This document shows, in pieces, positions 16,240 to 23,538 of a DNA stretch of 35,185 bases. How positions within the stretch are numbered: position 1 is the stretch's first letter; the number at the start of each line of letters is the position of its first letter. Source of the stretch: Clostridiales bacterium (GTDB taxonomy: Bacteria > Bacillota > Clostridia > Lachnospirales > WQUN01). The stretch lies in NCBI GenBank assembly GCA_031271295.1, contig JAISVZ010000044.1:1-35185 (forward strand), written 5' to 3'. The notes beneath the pieces were generated by a model. That model searched no databases. It was not told the DNA's origin and was given only the letters and a program-made list of their open reading frames with translations. Both the position numbers and the translations under genes were made by a program.

Positions 16240-17340
16240 ATGAAATATTCTGCAATAATTTTAAAAGCGGACAGGCAAAATTTCGTGGTTCACATGGAAA
16301 GCCTGTCCTTTTATGTTGAGGCTGCGGCAGCCAAAGCGGGTATTTTGCCGTACGAGTTAAGCAATAACACCGAATATTTAGCGGTTTTAAGGGATGATAC
16401 CCCGCTTATAAAACCTTCAAGTTTAAGGAAAATAATAAAAGCTCACGCCGAGTTATGCGAAAAATCAAGCTGCAGCGTTTACTGCGGTTTAAACGATGTT
16501 TTTTTTATCGTTAGCGCAAAAGTTTATGAAAATGTGTTAAAAACCGCAGGAGGTATAACTGATTTTTATACCTTCGCGGGCGCGGTTAAAGAAATAATGA
16601 AGCATGACAAAAATTGCGAAATTTGCGGTGTGAAGTTTTCGAAAAAGGAGTACCTTGTTGTTGGCGATGCGGAAAAGCTTAGTTTTGCCGCCAAAATATT
16701 AAGAAAACGAATAAATAAAAAGCACATGAAAACAGGTGTTTTTCTTGACGATCCGAATTTTACGTATATCGGGCCCCGTGTTAAAATAGGAAAAGGAAGT
16801 GTAATAAAACCGGGAAGTTTTGTTATGGGCGAAACCGCAATAGGGGAAAACTGCGTAATCGGCCCCAACACCTCGCTTTTCGGTATGACGGTTGGCTCTT
16901 CGGTTAATATTGTGAATTCTACGGCTCAGAATTCGAAAATTGCCGATGAAACTCAGGTGGGGCCGTACGCTTATATCCGCCCGGGCTGCGATATAGGCTC
17001 TCATGTTAAAATCGGGGATTTTGTTGAGGTTAAAAACTCCGTTATTGGCGACGGCTCAAAAGCTTCGCACTTAACTTACATTGGCGATGCCGAGCTTGGG
17101 CAAAATATCAACATGGGATGCGGCACTATAACCGCAAACTATGACGGAAAAAACAAAAGTAAAACGATAATTGAGGACGGAGCGTTTATAGGAAGCAATT
17201 CAAACCTTATTGCGCCTGTTACAATTAAAAAAGGCGCATTTGTGGCGGCGGGTTCCACAATTACGGATACCGTTCCGGAAAATACCCTTGCCATTGCGCG
17301 GTCGAGGCAGGTAATTAAAACAGAATGGCAAAGAAAATAG
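16240..17340 (+). CDS. glmU: GlmU-like protein: acetyltransferase half intact, uridyltransferase half degenerate
   Basis: 366 residues instead of the usual 450-460. The C-terminal part (about 166-366) is a left-handed beta-helix acetyltransferase as in GlmU: DPNFTYI, GPYAYIRPG, SHLTYIGDAELG with catalytic-type His277, GCGTITANYDGKNK, and IAPVTI. It would make GlcNAc-1-P from GlcN-1-P with acetyl-CoA. The N-terminal part should be a nucleotidyltransferase of about 230 residues opening with LAAGxGTRM; here the chain opens MKYSAIILKADRQNF, with no Gly-rich UTP loop and only about 165 residues. Connecting pieces (AGAVKEIM, RKRINKKHM) still match GlmU order. It is followed by prs as in Bacillus (gcaD-prs). 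The ATG follows GGAGGGG. Confidence 0.85.
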   Translation: MKYSAIILKADRQNFVVHMESLSFYVEAAAAKAGILPYELSNNTEYLAVLRDDTPLIKPSSLRKIIKAHAELCEKSSCSVYCGLNDVFFIVSAKVYENVLKTAGGITDFYTFAGAVKEIMKHDKNCEICGVKFSKKEYLVVGDAEKLSFAAKILRKRINKKHMKTGVFLDDPNFTYIGPRVKIGKGSVIKPGSFVMGETAIGENCVIGPNTSLFGMTVGSSVNIVNSTAQNSKIADETQVGPYAYIRPGCDIGSHVKIGDFVEVKNSVIGDGSKASHLTYIGDAELGQNINMGCGTITANYDGKNKSKTIIEDGAFIGSNSNLIAPVTIKKGAFVAAGSTITDTVPENTLAIARSRQVIKTEWQRK

Positions 17341-17396
17341 ACGGGCGTACGGAAAAGCTGCCGCGCCGCCGGTATTGCATACGAAGGAGGTTCATT

Positions 17397-18350
17397 ATGT
17401 CAAGAAGTTCGGAAAAAATAAAATTCTTTGCGTGCAGCGCAAACAGAAACTTAGCCGGTAACATTGCCAGAGTATTGGGGTATCAGTTAGGGCAATCGGA
17501 TGTTAAAACTTTTTCCGACGGCGAAATTAGCCTGAAAATTAACGAAACGGTAAGAAATTCGGATGTGTATATAATTCAAAGCACATCGCCTCCTGTAAAC
17601 AACAATTTAATGGAACTTTTAATAATGATTGACGCTATGCGGCGCGCTTCGGCGGGCCGCATAACTGCGGTAATCCCGTACTTCGGCTACGCAAGGCAGG
17701 ATAGGAAAACCCGCGCGCGAGACCCTATCAGCGCAAAGCTCGTGGCAAACCTTATAACAACCGCCGGAGCGGACAGAATTTTAACTATGGACTTGCACTG
17801 TTCTCAGCTTCAGGGCTTTTTCGACATCCCGCTGGATCATTTAGTGGGCGTGCCGGTTTTGGCGCGTTTTTATAAAAAAAGCTTCGGCGATTTATCGGAT
17901 TTTATCGCGGTTTCGCCGGATTTGGGCAGTGTTTCAAGGGCGCGTAATTTTGCGGAAAAGCTCAACATTCCTTTGGCTATAGTGGACAAGCGCCGCCCAA
18001 AGGAAAATGTAAGCGAGGTAATGAATATAATAGGCGAGGTTAAGGATAAAAACGTTATTTTGGTGGACGATATGGTGGATACCGCGGGCAGTTTAACAGG
18101 CGCCGCCGAAGCGGTAAAAAAATTCGGCGCAAAAGATGTGTACGCCTGCTGTACACACGCGATACTTTCGGGCCCGGCAGCCGAGCGGATAGAAAAATCC
18201 GTCCTAAAGGAGCTTGTGGCTCTTAACACAATAGAAATTTCTCCGGATAAAACAATGGACAAGCTTAGGATTATAACCGTGGAGCAGATTTTCGCCGACG
18301 CAATTTCAAGGATTCATGAGGGGCTGCCGGTTTCGGTACTGTTCGATTGA
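17397..18350 (+). CDS. prs: Ribose-phosphate pyrophosphokinase (PRPP synthetase)
   Basis: Makes PRPP from ribose-5-phosphate and ATP for nucleotide, His and Trp synthesis. 317 residues, class I length. Visible motifs are the N-terminal FACSANRNLAGNIA, FSDGE, the flexible-loop ARQDRKTR, the MDLHCSQLQGFFDIP region, and the PRPP-binding loop VDDMVDTAGSL. The frame is open further upstream to 17325, inside glmU, but ATG 17397 follows AAGGAGG and gives the normal N terminus. The 56-bp gap to glmU and lack of a terminator indicate cotranscription. Confidence 0.95.
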   Translation: MSRSSEKIKFFACSANRNLAGNIARVLGYQLGQSDVKTFSDGEISLKINETVRNSDVYIIQSTSPPVNNNLMELLIMIDAMRRASAGRITAVIPYFGYARQDRKTRARDPISAKLVANLITTAGADRILTMDLHCSQLQGFFDIPLDHLVGVPVLARFYKKSFGDLSDFIAVSPDLGSVSRARNFAEKLNIPLAIVDKRRPKENVSEVMNIIGEVKDKNVILVDDMVDTAGSLTGAAEAVKKFGAKDVYACCTHAILSGPAAERIEKSVLKELVALNTIEISPDKTMDKLRIITVEQIFADAISRIHEGLPVSVLFD

Positions 18351-18354
18351 GTAT

Positions 18355-18435
18355 ATGCAAAAAAACCTTGATGAAAACGGAAGATGCTATTACGATGAAA
18401 GCAAACGCTGTTATTACGATGAAAGTAGTTGGTAA
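18355..18435 (+). CDS. Possible 26-residue peptide with duplicated RCYYDES motif
   Basis: ATG 18355 lies four bases after the prs stop. The frame reads a short leader, then RCYYDESK and RCYYDESSW, an internal duplication also visible in DNA (GCTATTACGATGAAAGC and TGTTATTACGATGAAAGT). There is no proper ribosome binding site, so translation would rely on coupling to prs. It may be a remnant rather than a gene. Confidence 0.3.
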   Translation: MQKNLDENGRCYYDESKRCYYDESSW

Positions 18436-18451
18436 ATCTCCCGCAATTTGC

Positions 18452-18479
18452 GTTTCTTTTGGTTTGGGTGAAAAGAAAC
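18452..18479 (+). terminator. Possible terminator after prs
   Basis: GTTTCTTTT (18452-18460) pairs perfectly with AAAAGAAAC (18471-18479), 10-nt loop, weak AT-rich tail and no T-run. Weak termination only. Confidence 0.4.
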
Positions 18480-18517
18480 TATTTCAACTTCCGAATTACG
18501 TTTTTGTAATTTTTTAA

Positions 18518-18555
18518 TTGCTTTTTGGTTAGATTTGTATTATACTCACTGTGAG
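18518..18555 (+). promoter_or_regulatory. Sigma-A promoter with downstream palindrome for the rpn gene
   Basis: TTGCTT (18518-18523), 17 nt, TATACT (18541-18546). CTCACTGTGAG (18545-18555) is a palindrome overlapping the last bases of the -10 and could be an operator at the transcription start. Confidence 0.6.
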
Positions 18556-18568
18556 GTGAGGGTAAATT

Positions 18569-19480
18569 ATGGGGAGTAAGAATACACAGATTAAGGCACA
18601 GCAAGAAGTGAAAGCAGAACAAGCTGAACAAACAAGCGGATATCACCCGCTGCTTGACCCTGTTTTCCAAAGATGGATGAGCGATACATATATTTGCTCT
18701 GAGTTTTTGGAGGCGGTAACCGGGAGAAAGATAGAAAATTTACAGATTCATACTCAGTATGAAATATTCCAGCCCAATATTGATCTGCGGAAAATACGCC
18801 TTGACGTCAGGGCAACAGAGGAATCGTTCCAAATTTTTAATATTGAAGCGCAAATTAAGCACAATAGTGATCATTATGACCGCACTCTTTATTACGCCTG
18901 TATGCAGATAAGTTCTCAACTGGAGAAGAGTGATCCTTTTAGCAAACTAAAGAAAACAACGGTTATATTCATAAATGAAAACAACACGGATTCTGACAGT
19001 TTTATTGAAACTGCGGAACTGCTTCGCAGTAATGATTCTTCGGTTTTCAGCGACAAGCTGAAAATTATCTACATAAACCTGAATAATATTTCGCGCTCGG
19101 ACGATAATGCTTCGGATAAACTTAAGTTCTTTGCGCTGTTTTGCCTTCTTGGGCACCACGAAAATGAATTAAATGTTGTGTGCCAAGAGCGGAATTTGGA
19201 TTTTTCCGAGTTGCGCAATAACTTGGTAATGAAGCTTAAAGAAATCAGAGGCGACACAACAATGCAAGATCAAATAGCCATATATAACGATTTTCACAAG
19301 AACAGGGAGGAGGTACTACCCATGGATTTAATTGATAGGATTAAAGCAGAAGGTAAAGAAGAAGGCAGAGACGAAGGAAAGGTGCTGGCTTTTCACGAGG
19401 TGGGTATGAGCTTAGCGGAAATAGCCCGAAGAGTAGGTATAACCTTAGCGGAGGTAAATAACATCCTTGCAGCCTCATAA
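18569..19480 (+). CDS. Rpn-family recombination-promoting nuclease / putative transposase
   Basis: 303 residues. The N-terminal half is a PD-(D/E)XK nuclease of the Rpn (PDDEXK transposase-like) type: LLDPVFQRWMSD, then the active-site strands IRLDVRA (Asp) and FNIEAQIKH (Glu-x-Gln). The C-terminal part (252-303) has a charged EGKEEGRDEGK helix and a helix-turn-helix-like AEIARRVGITLAEV. Rpn proteins of E. coli are DNA endonucleases linked to recombination and phage defence. Start: ATG 18569 after GAGGTGAGGG. An internal in-frame ATG at 19322 with a strong Shine-Dalgarno is described separately. A terminator follows, so the gene stands alone. Confidence 0.85.
   Translation: MGSKNTQIKAQQEVKAEQAEQTSGYHPLLDPVFQRWMSDTYICSEFLEAVTGRKIENLQIHTQYEIFQPNIDLRKIRLDVRATEESFQIFNIEAQIKHNSDHYDRTLYYACMQISSQLEKSDPFSKLKKTTVIFINENNTDSDSFIETAELLRSNDSSVFSDKLKIIYINLNNISRSDDNASDKLKFFALFCLLGHHENELNVVCQERNLDFSELRNNLVMKLKEIRGDTTMQDQIAIYNDFHKNREEVLPMDLIDRIKAEGKEEGRDEGKVLAFHEVGMSLAEIARRVGITLAEVNNILAAS
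19322..19480 (+). CDS. Internal in-frame ORF of rpn (52 residues), candidate intragenic antitoxin
   Basis: GGGAGGAGG ends 9 nt before ATG 19322, in the frame of the nuclease gene (codon 252). This is the best Shine-Dalgarno in the locus. It would yield a separate small protein consisting of the charged helix and the helix-turn-helix-like end. Intragenic small proteins that inhibit the full-length toxin have been described for Rpn genes of E. coli; the arrangement here matches that pattern. Production of the protein is inferred, not shown. Confidence 0.6.
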   Translation: MDLIDRIKAEGKEEGRDEGKVLAFHEVGMSLAEIARRVGITLAEVNNILAAS

Positions 19481-19519
19481 TGAGCTTTTCCTTTTCCGTA
19501 CAACATTTTTTAATTTAAA

Positions 19520-19568
19520 AAGAGAAGAATTCCTCACATCTGTGTGGGCTTTCTTCTCTTTATTTTTT
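19520..19568 (+). terminator. Terminator after the rpn gene
   Basis: AAGAGAAGAA (19520-19529) pairs perfectly with TTCTTCTCTT (19551-19560); the inner CACA/TGTG also pairs. A T-rich tail follows. Confidence 0.85.
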
Positions 19569-19603
19569 TAGTGTCAGAAAAATTCATAAGTGAAAAGCAG
19601 CAA

Positions 19604-20059
19604 CCTTGCCGGATAGTTTCGCAAATTGCGGTTAAAGACGGCTGCCTTGTTATTCCAAGACGCAAAAAGCAAGAAAGCAATATGCCAAGCAAAAACAATT
19701 ATCCGAAACCCGGCTGCGCACCAAAAATAAACTTCCGAATCAGGGTTTATACAAATTTGATATATTTTTGCAACAAGATATAACAGTTTCCGGCTATTAA
19801 AATTTTCAAATATTCAATATACAGTACGCTTATAATGAAGCAAAAAACCATGTACCAATAAAAAACCGCCGTTCTTTTGCTTCAAAATTTATTCGGCAAA
19901 ATTACAAATATAAACAGAATAAAGGCTGATTATTAAGTGTTTTAAGCGGAGTTTTCAATTTTAAAAGCTTGTTTTCCGCGCCTTTTGAAAACTTCACAAA
20001 TCTAAATGTATATTATGGAAAGTTTTATAATGATTATATACAATTTTAATAAAATTTAT
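19604..20059. repeat. Gene-free stretch with a second copy of the dispersed repeat
   Basis: 19604-19660 begins CCTTGCCGGATAG and parallels 178-235. An ORF over 19544-19783 starts inside the terminator stem and I do not call it. Further on, GAAGCAAAA (19837-19845) and TTTTGCTTC (19875-19883) form an inverted repeat. The rest, to 20059, is AT-rich with no gene visible. Confidence 0.45.
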
Positions 20060-20088
20060 TTGAAATTAAAAAAATAATATGTTATAAT
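20060..20088 (+). promoter_or_regulatory. Sigma-A promoter for secreted paralogue 1
   Basis: TTGAAA (20060-20065), 17 nt, TATAAT (20083-20088). It would give a long leader of about 225 nt before the start at 20321. Paralogue 2 has the same hexamers and spacing. Confidence 0.8.
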
Positions 20089-20257
20089 TTCAGAGATAAT
20101 ATACAAATTAGCTGTATTATTTTTCGCGAAGAGCGAAACGCGGTTTTACACGCAATGAAATTCAGTAAAATTACAAAAGCTAAAATTGATTTTGGGATTA
20201 CTGCGAAAAATATTATATTGTATTAAGGAGGGATAGAAAAGGAGGGGTTAAAAGAAA

Positions 20258-20290
20258 AAGGCGTGTGCGCCTCGCCTTAGTTTACGGCGC
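20258..20290 (+). promoter_or_regulatory. Potential H-type pseudoknot in the 5' leader (copy 1)
   Basis: Stem 1: AAGGCG (20258-20263) with CGCCTT (20273-20278). Stem 2: loop bases GCGCC (20267-20271) with GGCGC (20286-20290). Linkers are 3, 1 and 7 nt, a compact H-type geometry. The ribosome binding site (GGAG, 20309-20312) starts 18 nt downstream. A copy with identical stems precedes the second secreted paralogue. Confidence 0.5.
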
Positions 20291-20320
20291 AAAAAATACA
20301 TAAAAAAAGGAGAAATGAGA

Positions 20321-22438
20321 ATGCAGTTAAAGAAATTAATTAGTATGTTGTTAACAGTTGCGTTAGTAGCGGGATTATTGTTTAGTGCCAATCCGTTTTC
20401 AGTTTCGGCAGCGCAAGGAGATATTCCCTTTCTAAATGACAGTGCCAGTTGGACGGACAATGGTACAACTTATCTCTGGAACCCAACTGAACTAAGAGAT
20501 GGGGATAATAATACTGTAACTTCAGGCGGTAATCTCATACAGTTGGGAATAAACAATCTTGACAATGTGAGTAGTCCGCATCCTGCTAAGGATAGCGGTA
20601 AGCTGTGGGGATATGAAGTTGGAATCAGTTTTCCTCCAGAGGCGAGTGAAGGAGATACAACTTCAATTATTGTAGTATATAACGATGGATCGGCTAACTG
20701 GACACCGCTTCGCGAATATGAGTTTACTTATGATTCGGATTATGAGTATTACATTATTAGAGATACTAAGCGTCCTGGAACCTTAGATCAAGCAACAATG
20801 GCTTTCACACCCGCAACAGAGGATAAACCGTTGTTTGATAAAACGGTTGGTTATGGTGGTTATGCGATGTTTGCGATTCAATCTTCAGCAGACAGCACCG
20901 TAGGAACAGACGTAGCCGCCAAAATTGAGTATTTCAGATTTTTGGATGAAAATGGCGTTTCATATACGCCAGATTCAACGCCTGAATTTGGAGTATTAGT
21001 TGAGGGTTTGTTAGTTGATCCGGATGCGGTGGTAGAACCTCCTGCGGATACGGATACGTCTTCTGATCCTGTTGACACAGACACGTCTTCGGATCCTGCT
21101 GACACAGATACGGATACGTCTTCGGACCCTGTTGATACAGACACGTCTTCAGACCCTGCTGACACAGACACAGATACGTCTTCGGATCCTGTAGACACAG
21201 ATACCTCCGGCGGCGGCGAAGGACCGGTCCCCAGCGTTGACCCGGGCGCAGGCTGGAAACTTGTAAGAGAATGGGATTTCAGTGATTCTGACGTCGATAT
21301 GAGTGAGGCAGTGATATCCAGATCCGGCGCTGCGACTGCCGTAATTGATACTTCCACTTCTCCTGCGGCGTTGAAAGTTTCCGGTGCCGGAGTAGACCCT
21401 TGGGACGGCATCATGTTTAAAAACGCGGCCGATTGGTCGTTGTTCAATGTAAATAAAAAGTATAAGATTATTGCTATAGGCAAATTGGATGGCGAAGGTG
21501 ACACCGCAGACCACGCCGCTGGAGTATCTCTGAGCTTGGAATATCAGGGTAGAACGGCGGTAGCGGGCGATAACTGGAACGCTCAAAAGATAGGGAAGCT
21601 TGTGCTTCCGGGTGCGGAATTCGAGTTCGAGGAAGTATTTACGGAACCGGCTGCGTTTGGCGGGTTTGGTTTTATAGAAGATTTTAGGATTGTTCTTAGC
21701 CAAAGATACGACCCGGCTATCACCTTCTATCTTGATTATTACGGAATTTTTGAATCCACAGAAAGCGGCGGCGGAGAACCTGGAGATCCTGTAGATCCTC
21801 CCGCGCCACCCCCTGCGGTTCCCACTATTCCGGTTATGACCTTTAGCTTCTCGGCAGTATCGCCGGGTCCGTCCTTCAGCGATTCTACGCCTATGAGTGA
21901 TTCCGGAGCGTCCGTTCCTTACAGGACATATGGAAATAGCGCAATTCTTGGGTTAAACTCATCGAAGTTGGCGGATATTATAGCTAAGGCGGTAGACGGA
22001 ACTGCGGTAATTGATTTATCCGGCGTTTCCGGCGCGGAAAAAGTATCAATTCCGAAAGCGTCATTGTACGCAATTGCCAATAAAGGCCTTGATGTTGAAT
22101 TCATTCTTCCGGGCGGGCAATTGACTGTATCGGCAGGAACCGCAAAAGCATTGGCTTTAGCGGCAAAAACCGGCTTTGTAACATTCATCTTAGCTGAAAT
22201 TGACCCTGCGTCCTGCGAGTCGATTGATCAAGCGAAGTTTGCAAAGGGCGATATTATTCGCGATTTTGCAGTATTGTACGATACTTATCCATTAAGCTAT
22301 GACGGCGGAATTACTGTAGGCATTAACTACGAAGGAGATGAGGCACCGGGTTATGTGTGGATTAGAAACGCAGCCGGGAACTTCTCAAAAGTAGAATGCA
22401 CTTACAATGAGGCAGCCGGAGCGGTTGAGTTTGAGTAA
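20321..22438 (+). CDS. Secreted multidomain protein, paralogue 1 (CBM-like; no anchor)
   Basis: 706 residues. Signal peptide about 1-30 (MQLKKLISML to VSAA). Domain A, about 32-235, is aromatic- and Gly-rich and beta-sandwich-like. A Thr/Asp/Ser/Pro linker (DTSSDP repeats, about 240-297) follows. Domain B, about 305-480 (GWKLVREWDFSD to YLDYYGIFE), looks like a jelly-roll carbohydrate-binding module. After a Pro-rich linker, the C-terminal domain of about 200 residues (KVSIPKASLYAIANKGLDVE, then LSYDGGITVGINYEG) resembles the beta domain that often precedes SLH anchors in Clostridia, but no SLH, dockerin or LPXTG follows. I see no catalytic motif. Start: ATG 20321 is 8 nt after GGAG; ATG 20315 is too close. 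Probably an extracellular binding or scaffold protein; inference. Confidence 0.75.
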   Translation: MQLKKLISMLLTVALVAGLLFSANPFSVSAAQGDIPFLNDSASWTDNGTTYLWNPTELRDGDNNTVTSGGNLIQLGINNLDNVSSPHPAKDSGKLWGYEVGISFPPEASEGDTTSIIVVYNDGSANWTPLREYEFTYDSDYEYYIIRDTKRPGTLDQATMAFTPATEDKPLFDKTVGYGGYAMFAIQSSADSTVGTDVAAKIEYFRFLDENGVSYTPDSTPEFGVLVEGLLVDPDAVVEPPADTDTSSDPVDTDTSSDPADTDTDTSSDPVDTDTSSDPADTDTDTSSDPVDTDTSGGGEGPVPSVDPGAGWKLVREWDFSDSDVDMSEAVISRSGAATAVIDTSTSPAALKVSGAGVDPWDGIMFKNAADWSLFNVNKKYKIIAIGKLDGEGDTADHAAGVSLSLEYQGRTAVAGDNWNAQKIGKLVLPGAEFEFEEVFTEPAAFGGFGFIEDFRIVLSQRYDPAITFYLDYYGIFESTESGGGEPGDPVDPPAPPPAVPTIPVMTFSFSAVSPGPSFSDSTPMSDSGASVPYRTYGNSAILGLNSSKLADIIAKAVDGTAVIDLSGVSGAEKVSIPKASLYAIANKGLDVEFILPGGQLTVSAGTAKALALAAKTGFVTFILAEIDPASCESIDQAKFAKGDIIRDFAVLYDTYPLSYDGGITVGINYEGDEAPGYVWIRNAAGNFSKVECTYNEAAGAVEFE
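21043..21200 (+). repeat. Tandem coding repeat (DTDTSSDPxDT linker)
   Basis: Repeats of 24-30 bp with shared GATACGTCTTC(T/G/A)GA(T/C)CCT blocks encode a linker of alternating DTDTSSDPVDT and DTDTSSDPADT units, about five copies. Typical of extracellular linkers in cellulosome-type and surface proteins; Thr/Ser could be glycosylated. Confidence 0.85.
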
Positions 22439-22467
22439 TTAAGAAGTGAAAAATGTAAAAATGAAAT

Positions 22468-22506
22468 AAAAAAAAGACGCCGGCCTTGGGTTGGCGTCTT
22501 TTTTTT
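22468..22506 (+). terminator. Terminator of secreted paralogue 1
   Basis: AAAAAAAAGACGCC (22468-22481) pairs with GGCGTCTTTTTTTT (22493-22506), with extra inner G-C pairing. It ends 60 bp before the minus-strand Rpn remnant. Confidence 0.9.
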
Positions 22507-22567
22507 GCTTTGGCGGTTTTCCCGCGCGGCCAGCTTCAAATTTGCTTTAGTTGTTCCTCGGTTTCGG

Positions 22568-22861
22568 TTAATTTGAAGTATCATGTGTTCTCTTTAGCTC
22601 GGCTATTAACTGGAGAAGTTTTGCGTTTTCCGCGTCCTTGTCCGCAAGCGCCGCGTCCTTGTCCGCAAGAGCTAAGTTATGAGCAGCGTCCTTGTCTGCC
22701 ACAAAAACCTGCCATTTTTCATCTGCTTTACGCGTTGCCTCACGCCATGCGTGCCCAAGTGCGGATGCCTCATTGTGCCGGGCGAAGATACGCAACCTCT
22801 CGGCTTCTTTAAACTCATTTGTTGCGGTTATACTGCGGTATGCGCTTATTGCTTGTTCCAT
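22568..22861 (-). CDS. Surviving C-terminal Rpn ORF (97 residues) with its own ribosome binding site
   Basis: ATG 22861 (minus strand) follows GGAGGT by 7 nt, and both are inside the decayed Rpn frame. The product starts MEQAISAYRSITATNEF, continues as a charged helix (AERLRIFARHNEASA) and a heptad-like stretch with ADKDAA repeats, and ends with LLQLIAELKR. It is predicted as all-helical, probably coiled coil. It is the equivalent of the internal start in the intact Rpn at 18569. It could be an expressed orphan inhibitor or simply a relic. Confidence 0.45.
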   Translation of the reverse strand: MEQAISAYRSITATNEFKEAERLRIFARHNEASALGHAWREATRKADEKWQVFVADKDAAHNLALADKDAALADKDAENAKLLQLIAELKRTHDTSN

Positions 22862-22995
22862 TATCGGCACCTCCAAATCTTCAATTTGCTTTAGCTGTTC
22901 TTCCGTTTCAGCGCGAAACAAACCCAGCCACAGGTTTAACTCATCATCGCGGTTAATTACCTTTGGTATTTTTGGCAGTTCAAAAAAGTATACAA
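22568..22995 (-). pseudogene. Decayed Rpn-family gene: nuclease half lost
   Basis: On the minus strand a frame from about 22995 reads YFFELPKIPKVINRDDELN, then WLGLFRAETEEQLKQIEDLE, a pattern I know from the region just after the nuclease fold of clostridial Rpn/PD-(D/E)XK transposase-like proteins (ELPK..., W-x-x-F-x-x-AETEEE). An in-frame TAA lies a few codons upstream and nothing like the catalytic strands can be found further right. The remaining C-terminal part is open to 22568, so the locus is a 5'-deleted Rpn gene. Confidence 0.65.
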
Positions 22996-23211
22996 ATTAT
23001 ACAGCACAAAAGCGGGGATTACAACCGGAAAATAAAAAAAGACCGGACACGCCGAAAGTCATTTAGCCATGATATTATTGCTAAACATTTACTCACACAT
23101 TCTATATATTATTCTATTTTTTTCGCACGTAAACTATGCACACCTAAACAATACGGTTTATCTTATAATTACGCCGGTACAAATTCGATGATTTTTTTTA
23201 CAAAATTTATG

Positions 23212-23240
23212 TTGAAATTTTTAAACTTATAGGCTATAAT
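23212..23240 (+). promoter_or_regulatory. Sigma-A promoter for secreted paralogue 2
   Basis: TTGAAA (23212-23217), 17 nt, TATAAT (23235-23240). The leader would be about 290 nt. The region 22996-23211 is AT-rich without a gene, and 23241-23476 shows no recognisable structure. Confidence 0.8.
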
Positions 23241-23476
23241 CTATAAGGTTATGAATAGAACAGGAAATTTGGGCTGTAATTAAACCTTTTTACACATACT
23301 CTCACTTCACCTTTTTGAAAGGTTCGCTTCTTTTAAACCCAATACTCCGCAGATAATATCCGGGTATTTTATAATTTGTACCCTTTATCCGGAATTCAAA
23401 CACAAAAGCAAAAGAAATTAACCTGAAGTTTAAAGGCTGCATAGCTTAATTAAACAGCAGAGAGGGTTTTTAAGGA

Positions 23477-23509
23477 AAGGCGTGTGCGCCTCGCCTTGGT
23501 TTGCGGCGC
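23477..23509 (+). promoter_or_regulatory. Potential H-type pseudoknot in the 5' leader (copy 2)
   Basis: Stem 1: AAGGCG (23477-23482) / CGCCTT (23492-23497). Stem 2: GCGCC (23486-23490) / GGCGC (23505-23509). The stems are identical to copy 1; the 7-nt linker differs at two positions (AGTTTAC versus GGTTTGC). The ribosome binding site starts at 23526. Confidence 0.5.
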
Positions 23510-23538
23510 AAAAATTATTTCATAAAGGAGAAATGAGT

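Noticed and set aside
19544-19783. 79-residue plus-strand ORF after rpn
   Set aside because: Starts within the rpn terminator and overlies the dispersed repeat; no ribosome binding site.
20258-20290. Known riboswitch (c-di-GMP or preQ1) in the secreted-protein leaders
   Set aside because: The geometry is H-type, but I cannot find the conserved core bases of those classes.
20878-21703. Long minus-strand ORFs (up to 208 residues) opposite secreted paralogue 1
   Set aside because: Generated by the repeat linker and codon bias of the sense gene; no ribosome binding site.
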